Positions 1 through 12,655 of a DNA stretch of 64,000 nt are shown here, piece after piece. Position 1 is the stretch's first letter. Every line of letters starts with the position of its first letter. Position numbers and translations under genes: made by a program. Source of the stretch: Cunninghamia lanceolata (Eukaryota > Streptophyta > Pinopsida > Cupressales > Cupressaceae); the NCBI GenBank assembly GCA_027924645.1, contig BSBN01001363.1, forward strand, positions 1,414,001 to 1,478,000, written 5' to 3'. Under the pieces are notes generated by a model. It was not told the origin of the DNA. It did not search any database and saw nothing but the letters and a program-made list of their open reading frames with translations.

Positions 1-1899
1 CAATACACACAAATGATCATAGGTTTAGAAGTACAGTTATATAATTTTGTTGTTGGCAGATCTTTCAAACCAAAAGAGCGTAGAGAAATGAACACATTTG
101 GCGCATTAAAGACATGAGTGCATGGATGGCACCATTTAACTATGAGCATTTAAATTATATACATGTGTCTAAATGCACATAAACTTTAATATCCCTAGAA
201 CTTGAAGAATGAAATCAAACATTTATTGAATGTCATGTTAGAGCAGAAATATTTTAGATTACAAAAGAAGATATGCTATGAGTATTTCTCAGTTTCATAT
301 AAATATGAGTGCAGGGAAAAATATATTCTTAGCAATGAATGGCTACAAATATGAACCCAGAGTCATAAAACTCATCAGAAAGAAGGGCTAACGGAATCAC
401 GAGCATTCTAGTTTAGACATAAACAACTAGATGATGAATGTTGAGAGCCTCATAGCTTAAGAACCAGTTATTCAGAATATTATAAGAAACAATTAATAGA
501 ATTGTGAGGCAGGTAGACTGACTGGTTAGTTAATAACTGATAACAAGAAACTTATGAATAATAACCCAGCAACAAATTCAAAACATGACACAGGGTTTCT
601 ATCCAATGAACAAAACTGGAATCATCGTGAAAACATTGACTCTATTGTATTGAAAATGATTGAATAAAAGATTGGACAACATGACAAAACCCTAAATTTA
701 TATTAAATGCACCAATTAAGATCAAAGACAAAACTATTGCAATAATAGATGTTACCAAAATGTATCGAATTGTGGTTGCTCAAAATTTTGGCATAACTCC
801 CATGTAATTTCTCCAGGCCCAAAATCCCCCCTTTCATAGCAAAAATTTTTCTTTTATATTTGCACGAGTGCAACCACAAAATGGGAAAACCAAATAACTC
901 AACTAATCACCAAATATTGAATTTATTAAGCTCATAGTTATAAAATAATTACCCATTCTAATTTATTCACGTAAACAGGTAATTTATTTACCCCCACATT
1001 TACACAAACCAGAATATTAATTATTATTAATTTAACATTTCATACACATTAATATTAATCTATTATATTTATTGCTTCGTAAATAACTTATTAAATAATA
1101 ATAATAATAATAATAATATGATATAACCACATTAAATATTATAGTGGGTTAAATAATAGTATACTATATACTATAATAATTTCTATTTTGCCACAACGAA
1201 ATCTAGGCATACATAATTAACCCATTGAGCAAGAAAGATCTCGAATGCTAAATCAACCTTGATCATAGCCAGAGCCAAAACACACTTGACCAACAACTCA
1301 ATTATACAAAGTCAAATGTCAATCAATTATCTGACCACTAACCCGGCTTGAAAAGCAAGGCTTCAACCAACACTGCCTAACCATGACAAAACTGACAGGT
1401 TGAATTGAACATAACACGCATCCTCATCGAGGATGATGACTTGGGATGAGGGACCTTAAGTTATCTTAGGAACAACTTATCCATTAGGTTTTGGGCACGC
1501 TCAGACCTGTTAATTCAGGTGGAGTCGATGCCTGATACCTGCATCCTGCAACCAATGACACAGTCAAGCATGTATAGATGCATATAAGCTGACACTAGGT
1601 GAAAAAGGAATCACAACATCGGAGGGCACTCGCAAGTGAGTGATGCGACATCGTCCTTTCCACATCAGATCAATCTAGATTAGGTAACACATAATCATAA
1701 CCAAATCAAATCTACCTCATTATCTGAACAGAACCATACATTAAACATTTAGGTGCATGAAATTGAATAAGTCTTACAAGTACCATCATGATGTTGTTTA
1801 CCTTACCTTACCTTAATTATTCCCATTATTTTACCTTCACATTCATGCACCTCGATCAGTTCACCTGCACATCCAAGGTGGAAACGGAGGGGCACTACA
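1..1899 (-). mobile_element. Partial chromovirus LTR (Tekay/Del-like), minus strand
   Basis: The right edge ends GGGGCACTACA at 1899, the same terminus as the complete LTRs at 53006 and 63548. Positions 1496-1560 (GCTCAGACCTG..., GGTGGAGTCGATGCCT, CCTGCATCCTGCA) align with 52525-52580 of the complete LTR. The rest is too diverged to align by eye, so this is an older or different subfamily member. The other end lies outside the window. Satellite begins at the next base, so an insertion into satellite is likely, with GATAG (1900-1904) as the predicted target duplication. No coding sequence was seen. Confidence 0.75.
1094..1118. repeat. (TAA)n microsatellite
   Basis: About eight tandem AAT/TAA units inside the partial LTR. 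Confidence 0.9.
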
Positions 1900-3890
1900 G
1901 ATAGAATACTAGATTTATAGAATAATATAATGGTAGAAATAAAGAACAATAGAAGGAAACAACAATAGAATAATAGAATTATAGAATACTAGTATAACAA
2001 AATAATAAAATGATAGAATGGAAGAATGGTAGAATAATAGAATTATATAATGATAGAATGAAGGAACAAAAGAGTAATGAAATTGTAGAATAATAGTATG
2101 ATATAATGATAAAAATGAAAGAATGGTAGAATAGTAGAATAATAGAATTGTAGAGTAATAGAATTGTAGAATGATAGAACGAAAGAATGGTAGAATACTA
2201 GAATTGTAGAATAATAGAATTATAGAAAGAAAGAATGATAGAATAATAGAGTCATAGAATAATAGAATGAGTTATAGATTAATAGAATGAAATAATGATA
2301 GAATAATAGAATTGTAAAATGATAGAATGAAACATTAATAGAACGATAGCCTTATAGTATAATAGAATGATAGAATTATATAATGATGGAATGAAAAATT
2401 TATAGAATAATAGAATTGTTGAATAATACAATAATAGAATTATAGAATAATACAATAATAGAATTACAAAACAAAAGAATGATAGAATATAAGAATAATA
2501 GAATAATAGATTTATAGAATGATAGAACAATAGATTTATAGAATAATAGAATTATAGCATTATAGAATGGTAGAATAATAGGTTTATAGAATAATAGAAT
2601 GATATAATTGTAGAATCATAGAATGAAAGAATGATAGAATAGTAGATTTACAGAATGATAAAATGTAAGAATGATAGAAAATTAGATTTAAGGAATAATA
2701 AAATTTTAGAATTGCAAAATGATAGAATGGAAGAATCATAGAGCAATAGAACTATAGATTAATTGAATAATAGAATTATACAATGATAGAATGAAAAAAT
2801 AATAAAGTAATAGATAAATATAGAATAATAGAGTGATAGAATTGTATAAGGATAGAATAAAAGAATGATGGAATAATAGAATTATAGATTAATAGATCTA
2901 TACAACATGATAGAATGAAACAATTATAGCATAATTTAATATTTATAGAATAATAGAATGATAGAATAATAGATTTATTTAATATAATAATAGAATGATA
3001 AAATAATAGATTTATAGAATAATAGAATGTTAGAATTATAAAATGGTAGAATGAAAGAATGATAGAGTAATAAGACTTTAGAATAATATACAATGATAGA
3101 ATAATAGAATTGTAGAATACTAGTATAACAGATTAATAGAATTAAAGAAAGGTAGAATAATAGAATGATGGAATTATAGAATGATAGAATGAAGGAACAA
3201 TAGAGTAATGAAATTGTAGAATAATAGTATGATATAATGATAAAAATGAAAGAATGATAGGATAATATAATTGCATAATAATATGATAATACAATAAAAG
3301 AATGATAGAATGAAATATTGATAGAATAGTAGAAAAATACAATAAAGGAATGATATAATAAAGGAATAATAGAATAATAGATTTATATAATAATAGAATG
3401 ATAGATTTATAGAATTATAGAATTATAGAATTATAGATTGATAGAACAATAGATTTATAGAATAATAGAATGATAGAATGAAACAATCATAGAATAAAAG
3501 ATTTATAAAATAATATAATCTAGTAGAAATATAGAATGATAGAAGGAAACAATGATAGAATAATAGAATTGTAGAATACTAGTATAATAGAATGATAGAA
3601 TGAAAGAATAGTAGAATAATAGATTTCTAGAATAATAGAATGATGGAATTATAGAATGGTAGAATGAAAGAACAATAGAGTAGTGGAATTGTAGAATAAT
3701 ATTAGTATGGTATTATGATAAAAATGAAAGAATGATCAATATAATAATAGAATTTCATAATATTATGATAATAGAATAAAAGAATGATAGAATGAAATAT
3801 TGATAGAATAATAGATTTATAAAATAATAGAATGATAGAATATTAGAATAATAGAATTCTAGAGCAATGAATGAATGAATGAATGAATGA
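1900..3890. repeat. Octanucleotide satellite, block 1a
   Basis: This is a tandem array of 8-bp words, chiefly TAGAATGA, TAGAATAA, AAGAATGA, TAGATTTA and TAGAATTG. The words are arranged in a longer higher-order pattern. For example, the phrase GAAGGAACAAAAGAGTAATG near 2050 recurs as close variants near 3190, 30680, 38010, 39190 and 41715. The array ends in a short (TGAA)n run at 3866-3890. The minus strand of this array lacks stop codons, so it yields long Tyr/Ser/Ile/Leu/Phe-rich reading frames that are not genes. Confidence 0.95.
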
Positions 3891-4055
3891 AGAATTTTAA
3901 TAACGTCCATGAGGCTGCAACAGCCTATGGGACCCATCAGCCGTGCACATCCCCTTCAAATGTAACATCAACCACAAAACGTCCTCTAAGGTGCCTAAAC
4001 TTCCTTCTTGAGATCTTCCCTTCTGCTGTGAAGTTTGATCACGAGGTTCGCCATA
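3891..4055. repeat. Non-satellite insert, copy 1 of 3
   Basis: A normal-complexity segment starting AGAATTTTAATAACGTCC lies between satellite blocks. Copies occur at 32703-32889 and 40494-40605, all with the same (TGAA)n left flank. I do not recognise it. The shared left boundary shows that the three copies moved together with the surrounding satellite. Confidence 0.85.
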
Positions 4056-4887
4056 CAATAATAGAATAATAGAATTAAAGAATTAAAGAATGATAGAATA
4101 ATAGATTTATAGAAAAATAGCATGATAGAATAATAAAATGATAGAATAATAGAATGATAAGATTATATAATGATAGAATGGAAGAATGTTAGAATAATAG
4201 AATGATAGAATGAGAAATGTTGGAATAATTTAATAAAAGAGTTATAGAATGATGGAACTATAGAATTGAATATAACTATAAAATAATACAATTAGAGAAT
4301 AATACAATTTGAGAATCAAAGAATGATAGAATAATAGATTTATAGAATAATAGAATGATAGAATTATAGAATGATATAATAATAGGTTTATAGAATAATA
4401 GAATGATATAATTATAGAATCATAGAATGAAAGAATTGGAGAAAAATAGAATTATAAAATAATACAATAATAGAATTATAGAAGGAAAGAATGATAGAAT
4501 AATAGAATGATTGAATATAAGAATGATAGAACAATAGATTTATAGAATCATAGAATGATAGAATTACATAATGGTATAATAATAGAATGAAAGAATGATA
4601 GAATAGTAGATTTATAGAATTATAAAATGAAAGAATGATAGAATGAAAGAGTGATAAAATGAAAGAATGATAGAAAATAGATTTAAGGAATAATAAAATT
4701 TTAGAATTACAAAATGATAGAATGAAAGAATCATAGAGTAATAGAACTATAGATTAATCGAATAATGGAATTATGCAATGATAGAATGAAAGAATGACAG
4801 AGTAAGAGATTAATAGAATAATAGATTGATAGAATTGTATAAGAATAGAATAAAAGAATGATGGATTAATAGAATTGTAGATTAATA
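4056..4887. repeat. Octanucleotide satellite, block 1b
   Basis: This is a continuation of the TAGAATRA array. It stops at ATTAATA, where the solo LTR at 4888 is inserted. The phrase resumes at 8409 as TAATAGATCTATACAAC, which also occurs uninterrupted near 2887, 31570 and 38817. Confidence 0.95.
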
Positions 4888-7800
4888 TGTAACAACCACC
4901 GCCCCTTGCTGCATAAGAGACAACAAAGTGAGTTTTTTTTATAATATTTTATTTCAACTCCATCCCATGCCACGTGACAACCCCTTTGAGAGTTGGTGAG
5001 AATATAATGGTAGAAAATATCTGGGAGTGAAAAGGATATCTGATCTTCATATTCATCAACATGGAGGCAGAGAGAGTTTTTCATTGGTTTTTTTTAAAAG
5101 ACTGGTCCATACCTCATACGATGGATCTAGAAGGAAGTAAATGTTGTGGATGAAATATCTGGTTTTAGGTAAGAAAATTGAATGTTTTGAGAGCGACTGC
5201 TGATAAGATAAGGGAATAATATATCTAAGGAGATTATGAATGGAAAATCCAGGCCGCTTTGGGGTTGTGATGGCATGTAATAAATATGAAAAAGCTTAGC
5301 CAACTGTCTCCCGGTCTCCTGCACAATAAGTTAACCAAGATCCTCTGCTTTTGAAGACTAATGCCCCAGCATTGACTCAAGACTACGCCAGAGAGATAAG
5401 GAAAAAGAGAGGTGTTTAAGATAAGAAAAGAATTAATGCAGTAAAAATATCTTGTGTGGTGGATGAGCACATCTTAATGCAGATAAAGGAGAGCAGAAAA
5501 TATCTGATCCGCGGGACATGAGTCAACATGTATTACTAATAAAAAGAGAGGGATGATGGTTCAAGAGAGCATATATGACAAAGTGATGGTGAAGCAAGTG
5601 AGGGGGATTTTGCTATCAAGTATTGCCATAGGCAACCAATGGTAGAGAAAAAAATAGTACCATTCAGACGTTTAGATTGTGACAATGGCATTAAGAAATA
5701 CGCTTCATTTATCCTTAATTATGGCTGTTGCTTACCTCTTCATTTAACTGTGTCTGTTGCTTTCCTCTTGGGAAGTAAAAAAGTCCTTAAAACCTAGGGT
5801 TCCTTTCATCAAGGAAGTTGGATGAGAAGGTCTTGTAGGTTATTTCACTATTCCTTATGTTCAGCTGCACTTCAAATCAATTTTGATTACTGGATTGTTG
5901 AGAAGAGTATTATGGTTAGGGGCACTTGAGAAAAGACGATTTGGAGCTCTTGAGCTTGTGGCAATGGATATGACAGCTAGGGACATGTATGTTTGTTGAA
6001 CACTAAGCTTGTAAGGGGCAAAGATTGAAGTGGTGGAAATACCTTTGGACCCTAGCATGATGCCATGATATAATTTGTGATGTGGAACTACTATTGTGAT
6101 TACTGCTAGGGTTGTTGATGTGGTGGAGCATTTTGGATAGATTTATCAAACTATTGGAGGGGAAGAGTGGATGCCATTCACCATGGATGTAACAACCCTT
6201 CACTGTTACTATATTTAATTCCAACTATTGTCCAAGGGAGAGTCAACACATTTTTGGGTAGAAAGAAGGAGAAGGAAAGTAGAGGAATTTGCAAGTTGGG
6301 GACGTGAGAGAGAGGGGATAGTGAATCACTCAGGCCAGCATATCAAATTGCAAGAACTGAGGTTAACTAGAGAGAAGTACGATAGGAAAGGAGGTATTTA
6401 CCTCTGTCTCAATTTTTCCAGCACAAAAATTGTATGTGTTTGCTGCTATTTCATTTAGCATATGAAAAAAAAATGAAACCCCATTACTATCTTTCAATTG
6501 AAAACTAAAATATGTCTGCTGCGATTTTGTTAAGCTCAGAGAAACCAAAACTCCATTACTGTTGTCCAAAGAATATGCCAAAATTTATCTGATGAAGATA
6601 TTTATATTGCCACTGTTTCTTGAATTTATTTTTTTAAATCTGTAGAGTGATGTTCCTATTCATTGATAAATGGGTTTCTAAAGAGAGGTCATATGGTTTC
6701 TGAGTTATAATTTTATTGAAATAAAAATAGAGGGTTTTGTTTGTATAAACAAAATATTGAGGTCAGCCATATCTAGAAAACTAGAACATAATGATAGAAA
6801 ATGAAGAGATCTAAGCCACATAAAACCTTTTGTTATACGATGACTCATTTGATGGAATTTTCATTACAACTCTCCTTAGAAAATCTGAGTGGTCTTTTGT
6901 TTTGGTCATTCGGTCATTTATGGCTCATTTCCGGCCTTGGGGGAAATGTTCTCCTTGAGTTAAGGAATGTCATGGCACTAAACACCTTAGATTCATCGAT
7001 TTGTGTGTGTGCATTAAAATTTAGGGAAAATTAAGATCTCAATTTTGTTAGTCTTTTACATTTTCTTTTCTGTTATGCTAAATATGGTAACCAATATGCA
7101 AAACTTTGGTTGTGAGAAGACTCAGAATACCATTTGTTGCACTTTTCTTATTACGTCCATGCATTTATGTGTGAAGAGTGACCAATTGGGGTGACTGGAG
7201 TTATTACAAAAAAATGATCTAACTGGCAAAAGGCCATTTTCAACAATTACACTACCATTGAGAGTTTTGGTCTTGTAGATCACATTTTTCTATTTCTAAT
7301 TTATACTTCAGTGTTTTAGTCTTTTTGGATGCCTCATTTAGTCAAATGAGATGAACAAGGTCTAGGCATTAAAGTGGTCATTTGGAGTGGCTCTCTACCG
7401 GCTCGGGGCCTGTAAGTAGTTGCCAGAGGAACTAGTAGTAGATTTACAGTAACAAGTGATAAGTAAAACTAAAACATTGGGGTAAAAACACTAATAAGAT
7501 AATTAAACCTCGTGCATGGCCTTGAGTGCTTGTAAAGGGTAAGGATGCAACGAGAAGGCCTATCTATTAGCGGGGCATTGAGTCATCCATCTGCGTGGTG
7601 TGGATTCAGGTACGATTGAGTCTCCTCATCTATATGAGAGGTACTTGGTCCTGTGTGTGCCATCTCTTCAAGCACACATGATGAACGTCCATATGATTAC
7701 ACTCTAGTATCTAGCACCTTAGCGGTTGTGAGTAGTACCCGACCTGTGACTTAGATGAGTACACTTGTTTTATGACTTTGGTTGTTGCATTGTTCTCCAT

Positions 7801-8408
7801 GTTTGCTCCATGATTGATGTGAGTGTAGGTCATCTTGTATCCCCTTGTTGTTGTTGTTCATCCATTTGGGCCTTGTGACTATCTCCGAGCATGGTGGGGT
7901 GGTCTCTTAGGAGTCCACATGGTTGGGAGGCGTTACCACCACCATTGGGGACCGATGAACAGGTTTTGGAGCACCAGTTGGAGATGATCTCTCTTTCCAT
8001 TACTTCATTCAACTATTGTAACCATTCAACCCTTGTATCATACTCAGGACTATGTTATTATACTTGTATCATATTTTGGAATATAACATTATAATTGTAT
8101 ATGCTGTTATGTAATTGAACTCTCTTAGGAGAGAAGTTGTAATCATTGTACTTAATGAGAAGAAATGCAATTTCCTTTATTGCTTTACGGATTCCGGTGT
8201 GGGTATCGGATCTGTTGTATTTTATGCTTATAGATTCATATTTTTATCAGATGGGATTAGGAACATTTTCTTTGGTGTTTAAAATGAATGCTATTGATCT
8301 ATCATATTGGCAACCGAATATGTGTATGTTGTCTACTTATGTAAAAAAAAAAATTATCTTGTCCCCTTTTAGCTCTTACCCTTTGGGGTTACATAGCGGG
8401 ACTTTACA
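4888..8408 (+). mobile_element. Diverged 3.5-kb solo LTR, target duplication TAATA
   Basis: The element runs from TGTAACAACC to GACTTTACA. It is flanked by perfect 5-bp direct repeats TAATA at 4883-4887 and 8409-8413, and the satellite phrase is restored when it is removed. Its right half (about 7320-8400) has the same order of landmarks as the end of the chromovirus LTRs: a GAGTGGCTCTC motif near 7384, GAGTGCTTGTA...GAGAAGGCC near 7524-7560, and a GGTGG...CCACATGGT motif near 7895-7923. That sets the plus orientation. The left half (4888-7300) contains only short chance ORFs. No primer binding site, polypurine tract or polymerase sequence is present, so a solo LTR is the best reading. Confidence 0.8.
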
Positions 8409-8856
8409 TAATAGATCTATACAACATGATAGAATGAAACAAAATTATAGAGTAATTTAATATTTATAGGATAATAGAATGATAGAATAATATATTTATA
8501 TAATAATAGAATGATAGAATTATAAATGACAAAATGAAAGAATGATAGACTAATATAATTATAGAATAATAGAATGAAAAAATGATAAAATAATAGATTT
8601 ATACAATAATAGAATGTTAGAATTATAAAATGGTAGAATGAAAGAATGATAGAGTAATAAAACTTTAGATTAATAGAATAATATAATTATACAATGATAG
8701 AATACTAGATTTATAGAATAATATAATGGTAGAAATAAAGAATGATAGAAGGAAACAATGATAGAATAATAGAATTGTAGAATACTAGTATAACAAAATA
8801 ATAAAATGATATAATGAAACAATGGTAGAATAATAGATTTCTAGAATAATAGAATA
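8409..8856. repeat. Octanucleotide satellite, block 2
   Basis: TAGAATRA-type array. It passes directly into gag-coding sequence at about 8857 with no LTR or leader between them. Confidence 0.95.
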
Positions 8857-9664
8857 TATGTGGATGACATTAGTGAGGATGAAAATGAAGAACTGGAAAT
8901 TGAGACAGAAGATGCAGATAGAAATGAACTAGAAAGAAGATTTTTACAAGCAATATCAAGAATCAATAGCAAACCCATATTGGATGCACCAAGTTATCAT
9001 GGAAATCTAAATCTAGAAGAATTAATTGAATAGATTTCAGAGATGGATAAATATTTTGATTTTGAATCAATAGATGATCTAAAAAGCGTGAAATTTGCTT
9101 GCATGAAATTGAAAGGACATGTATCCTTATGGTGGGATCATGTGAAAATAGAAAGACAAAGAAAGGGTAAGGAGAAAATCAAATTGTTGGATAGAATGGT
9201 CAAAAAATTGAAGGCTAAATTTCTACCAACTGACTATTAAATAAGTTTGTTCAAGAAACTACAAAATTTGAAGCAAAAGGAAAAGAATGTATATGAGGAT
9301 GTACAGAAGAATTATATAGGTTGGATATCAATGTTGGACATGTAGATTATGATGCTCAGAAAGTGTCAAGGTATCTTAATGATTTACATTATTCAATTCA
9401 AGATGAAATTAGTATGTTTGAATACAAACTATAGAATAAGCTTATTACTATACTTTGAAGGCAAAAGAAAAATTGGTGAGAAAATAAATAATTTTAGAGG
9501 TAGAGGTATATTCTCATGTGGAAGAGGACAATCCAATGGTGGCAGAGGCTATCAAAACAAACAAGGAGAAACCAACACCTCTCAAACAAGCACCCAGGAT
9601 AATAAGGGAAGAGGAGATTATTCTAGAGAGGAAGAGGAGATTACTCCAAAGGTAGGGGATATTT
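8857..9664 (+). pseudogene. Ty3-type gag fragment, copy A (left part)
   Basis: The decoded region carries the retrotransposon gag (capsid) signature: MDKYFDFESIDDLKSVKFAC, then KLKGHVSLWWDHVK, then MVKKLKAKFLPTDY. Capsid-like Gag packages element RNA in the cytoplasm. Two in-frame stops are visible here that are absent from the other copies: TAG near 9031, where copy C has Trp, and TAA at 9238, where copies B and C have Gln. After NYIGW the frame is shifted, as in copies B and C. A Gly/Arg-rich tail follows (about 9496-9664) and is cut by the element inserted at 9665. The left end is fused directly to satellite. Identity as Ty3 gag is confident; the clade is not determined. Confidence 0.85.
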
Positions 9665-10771
9665 TGTTTGCAAGAGACACTGTGTGGCTTCATGAGTGTT
9701 GTCATTGATGGCAACAAAGTCCATCCCACACATCCGCAATGCATGATATACCTATACCGAAAGTCAGATTGAAGAGTATCTTGGTCCAGCGAGAAAGAAT
9801 GAAGCATGCAACAAGGTCCAACAATCAGGTCTGGATCTATTAGAGGATGTATCTCAGCAAAGTATGGACTTGGGGAAGTTAAGAGGAGTACCATTATTGC
9901 TACATTCCTAAGATTGAGCCTTTGATGATGAAAGAATGAAAAGGTATGAGCATCCAAGTGTTGGGTTCCTGACAGGCAGAGTAAACAGAGGAAGAACTGA
10001 TCGGCAGAGTATCAGACCTTTATCTGGATGAGAAATTGATGGTGATCAAGTTTCTTAAGGGATTATTTATGGTGGGCCGACATGATTAATGACTTCTATA
10101 ACTATCTTTTTGATACGCATCACTTAGTAAGCATGGATTTAGCCGACAGACCAAAGTTTGGGAAAATCTTGAGTATTCTGGATGCTGACTAGAAAGATGT
10201 TGAAATCCTTGGTATGAATATATATACCAGATGGATTTTGGTATGAAGGTGTGTGTGGTGTGTGAAGAAAAGTAGAGAGCAGTGTGAAAGAAGCAATACA
10301 GGTCTGGTATGTGACAAGACAGCAGCACTAAAGAAGAGGAAGAATGAAGTGCAGTAGATCAGTATATTGGGCATAACCAGAACTAAACCTCAACATATGT
10401 GGATGCTTCTCATTACTTCAAACACCTAGTTACATTCTATATACCTTGTAGATAGTGAGTCTCTTGTAGGCAGTGAGCCTCTTGTGACCAGTGTGCTCAG
10501 GCAGTGAGCCCTAATTGGCAAGTGTCATTTTGTACTTCTGATTCTTTTAATAGAGAATACAATCTTGGGTTAGTCACCCCGTGGTTTTTTCCTTAACCAA
10601 TTTTTCCATGTAAAAATCCTTGTGTTATGTGTGTTGATTTCTTTTTTTCTCTCATGATTATGTATGGTTATATGTTTTGATGCTACACTAATTGTTAGAG
10701 AAGAAAAGAAAGTTGAATATTTAAGATAACTGATTCACCCCTCCTCTCAGTTATCTGCCTTGTTTCCAACA
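9665..10771 (+). mobile_element. 5' LTR of the SIRE-like element
   Basis: It begins TGTTTGCAAGAGACAC and ends TTTCCAACA. It aligns along its whole length with 24448-25565. A TATATATACC stretch near 10218 is a possible promoter element, matched near 25003. Confidence 0.93.
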
Positions 10772-10773
10772 AT

Positions 10774-10785
10774 TGGTATCAGAGC
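10774..10785 (+). other. Primer binding site, tRNA-iMet
   Basis: TGGTATCAGAGC begins 2 bases after the 5' LTR. It is complementary to the 3' end of plant initiator methionine tRNA, the usual minus-strand primer. Confidence 0.92.
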
Positions 10786-10840
10786 AGTTCCTCCAAACAA
10801 AGCCTAACAATGTGAGGAAGATCTGGGAATCTCAATGGAT

Positions 10841-12007
10841 ATGTATGGTATGAGGGAACAACTTCAGTCTGCCCTAGATGATCTTGAGTAATCTCACTCT
10901 GAAGTCAACGAATTGAGGGAAAGACTCAAACAAGCTGATGACTTCATAAATGAAGTAAAAGGAAAATTGATTATCTCTATGAAAAAGAGAAAGGAACTAC
11001 TTCAGCAATTAGCAAATCAAAGTGAAGCCAATAATACAAATGAAGATCTAAATGAGAAAAATAAGTTATGTCAGAAGCTATCAAAAGAAGTCATTATGAT
11101 AAGACATGAAATGGAATTAGGGGTTATGAAATTCACCCAAGAAATTGAAGAGAAAAGAAAATTTGAAGATAATCTAAGATAATCTCTCAAAGAAAAATCA
11201 GAAGACTGCCACAAAATGGATAGAATAATCAGGCATCTGGAATCTGATCTTGAAGAAGCTAGAGACAATGAAGAACAACTTGAGAATTAGATAGACACTC
11301 TTAAAAGGGATCTTCAAACAATAAATGAATACAAAGAGAAATTCAAGATAAGATCTACTTAACTTGAAGTTCTTGAAAGCCAAAAGAGGGTAGATGACAA
11401 GCATGGCTTGGGATATGAAAAAGGTGAAAGCTCTGGATCTAGTCAGAAGAACTCTGGATCAGGAAATCTAAGGAATAGGTCTAGAAAACCTCCGGTAAGG
11501 AAACCAAATGCTCAAAGATTTCCATCCTTCAATGGATACTGCTACAATTGCAATAACTTCGGTCATAAAGCAAATCAGTGCAGAAGAAGAATGAATCAGA
11601 CTAACTCATCCTTCTCCAGTCAGTGTTTTAACTGCAAAAGGTATGGTCACAAATCTCATGAATGTAGAAATATGCAAATAAACAATTCCTTCAATGGTAG
11701 ATGCTTTGCATGCAATAGAATGGGACATATGGCTAATCAATGTAGATCAAGAGGATATCAGTCAAATATGCAAAGAAATGTTATCTGCTATAACTACAAT
11801 ATATCCAGTCATATTGCCAAATTCTGCAGAAGCAAGAATCAGGATAAAAAGGGTCTGGTGCATCAAAATCAAGACAAAGGGAAAAGAAAAGTGAATGTGG
11901 ATGAAGTTCAAAGGGAGATGAACAAGATTTGGGTGAATAGAAGTATAGAAAATGTTGGAGATGAATCCATACTAGAATCTGGTGTTGATATTCCTTCTGG
12001 AAACTAA
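10841..12007 (+). pseudogene. gag: Gag-like protein: coiled coil plus CCHC knuckles
   Basis: One frame runs from an ATG near 10841 to the stop at 12005-12007, interrupted by four in-frame stops (near 10889, at 11180, near 11288 and near 11360). Residues 1 to about 185 are a charged heptad-rich coiled coil. The signature GLGYEKGESS near 11410, after a long coiled coil, recalls Gag of SIRE/Maximus-type Ty1/copia elements. Four zinc knuckles follow at about 11542-11830: CYNCNNFGHKANQC, CFNCKRYGHKSHEC, CFACNRMGHMANQC, and a fourth in which the second Cys is Tyr and Gly-His is Ser-His, so it is probably dead. Gag binds element RNA in particles. Three intact knuckles are more than the single one usual in Ty1/copia Gag. 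Confidence 0.8.
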
Positions 12008-12655
12008 ATAGATGAGCTCTAGCTCAGGGTGAGTCACAAAGGAAAACAAATTCCACCAGCCAGTAAATAGGTGCCTGAAATTGTCACATGGAAAGTTACG
12101 GATAAAAGGGTTCTCAGAGAAATATCTAATAAAGCCTTGGTAAAAATACAGAAGATTCGTAAGAAGTTTTGAAGAGGTTAATCATCCAAGTTTGATCTAG
12201 TTCAATAGCCATCTGGTAAAAGCAGGATTCCCACAGTTAGATCTGGTATGATTTAAAATTCAAATATCTTGATCTGCAAATAAATGGAATGATTGGAGAA
12301 AGGGAGATAGATTGTCATTTATCACCAAGAACCATTCTAAGTGCATCTCAGTGATCTGAAAAAATCTCTCTTAGAACAATGAGAACAAGGCAACCGGAAT
12401 GACTTAAGTTGTGCATTTATTGCAATGTGGAATTAGGGTTTGCGCAAAAATATAAGGGTTCTTTTGTTCATCATTTGCACATTTGTATTTGAGAAGAAGA
12501 AAGAAGGAGCTCTACAACAAGATTGCCTCAAACCTCTCGAAGATCAACTACAGAAGTTGATTCAACCAGTAATCTTATCTGGCTCATATTGTGAACCCTA
12601 GAAGCATAAAAAGGTATTTTCGCACTTGAATATCTCTCTCTGAATCTTTTGAAAG
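12008..12655 (+). other. Spacer between gag and second ORF
   Basis: About 650 bases without an ORF. In an autonomous copia element the protease would begin here. I found no Asp-Ser/Thr-Gly motif, and nothing else is recognised. Confidence 0.6.

Noticed and set aside
2279..3342. Long minus-strand ORFs rich in Tyr, Ser, Ile, Leu and Phe, here and at 26480, 29800, 31659, 33267, 37849 and 39054
   Set aside because: They are translations of the 8-bp satellite. Since 8 is not a multiple of 3, all frames give the same 8-residue pattern, and the minus-strand words contain no stop codons. They are not membrane proteins.
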